DNA of 5,089 nt from Rubrobacter sp. (GTDB lineage Bacteria > Actinomycetota > Rubrobacteria > Rubrobacterales > Rubrobacteraceae). Where the stretch lies: NCBI GenBank assembly GCA_013815485.1, contig JACDGB010000176.1, forward strand, positions 1 through 5,089. The letters run 5' to 3'. The translations under genes and the position numbers were made by a program. The notes beneath the pieces are model-generated. The model made no database searches. It was not told the DNA's origin and worked only from the letters and a program-made list of their open reading frames with translations. Shown here in pieces: positions 5,058 to 5,089 of the stretch (the first letter of the stretch is position 1; each line of letters starts with the position of its first letter).

Positions 5058-5089
5058 CCATGACAGGAACTTTAAAGAACTCGCGTTAC

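Noticed and set aside
1..5089. A defence island, phage, transposon or secondary-metabolite cluster
   Set aside because: No transposase, integrase, nuclease, toxin-antitoxin pair, att-like repeats or biosynthetic core gene is visible.

Overview
This is a GC-rich window with GTG and TTG starts, purine-rich Shine-Dalgarno sites and families common in high-GC Gram-positives: a Pmt-type mannosyltransferase, a divergent FabG-like SDR, and a small secreted RTX-repeat protein with a Cys-containing tail. It most likely comes from an actinobacterium, possibly of the Rubrobacter/Thermoleophilia kind. That placement is inferred from composition and protein style, not from a marker gene.

Layout. Positions 1-303 (minus) hold the first 101 codons of an acyl-CoA dehydrogenase that runs off the left edge. 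Positions 434-697 (minus) hold a glutaredoxin-like frame with no usable start codon in frame; its well-spaced ATG lies one base out of frame. Between these two genes sit two abutting hairpins and a possible promoter for the dehydrogenase. Positions 698-961 are a divergent intergenic region. On the plus strand follow a FabG-like SDR with most catalytic residues replaced (962-1750), an MFS transporter (GTG at 1782, to 2972) and a GT39/PMT-family membrane glycosyltransferase (GTG at 3028, to 4296). On the minus strand, convergent with these, is a Sec-exported RTX-type calcium-binding protein (4424-5014). A strong hairpin at 4367-4397 terminates it and probably also serves the plus-strand genes.

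How the genes work together. The dehydrogenase and the SDR could both touch acyl-CoA or other lipid-like metabolism. The SDR and MFS genes are close enough to be co-transcribed. The mannosyltransferase and the RTX protein are both envelope or secretion related but convergent, so any link is only positional. I see no defence system, CRISPR array, insertion sequence, tRNA or rRNA. The most notable points are the glutaredoxin frame (offset start plus loss of the first active-site Cys), the SDR lacking the usual catalytic tetrad, and the unusual GTG initiation regions of the MFS and PMT genes.
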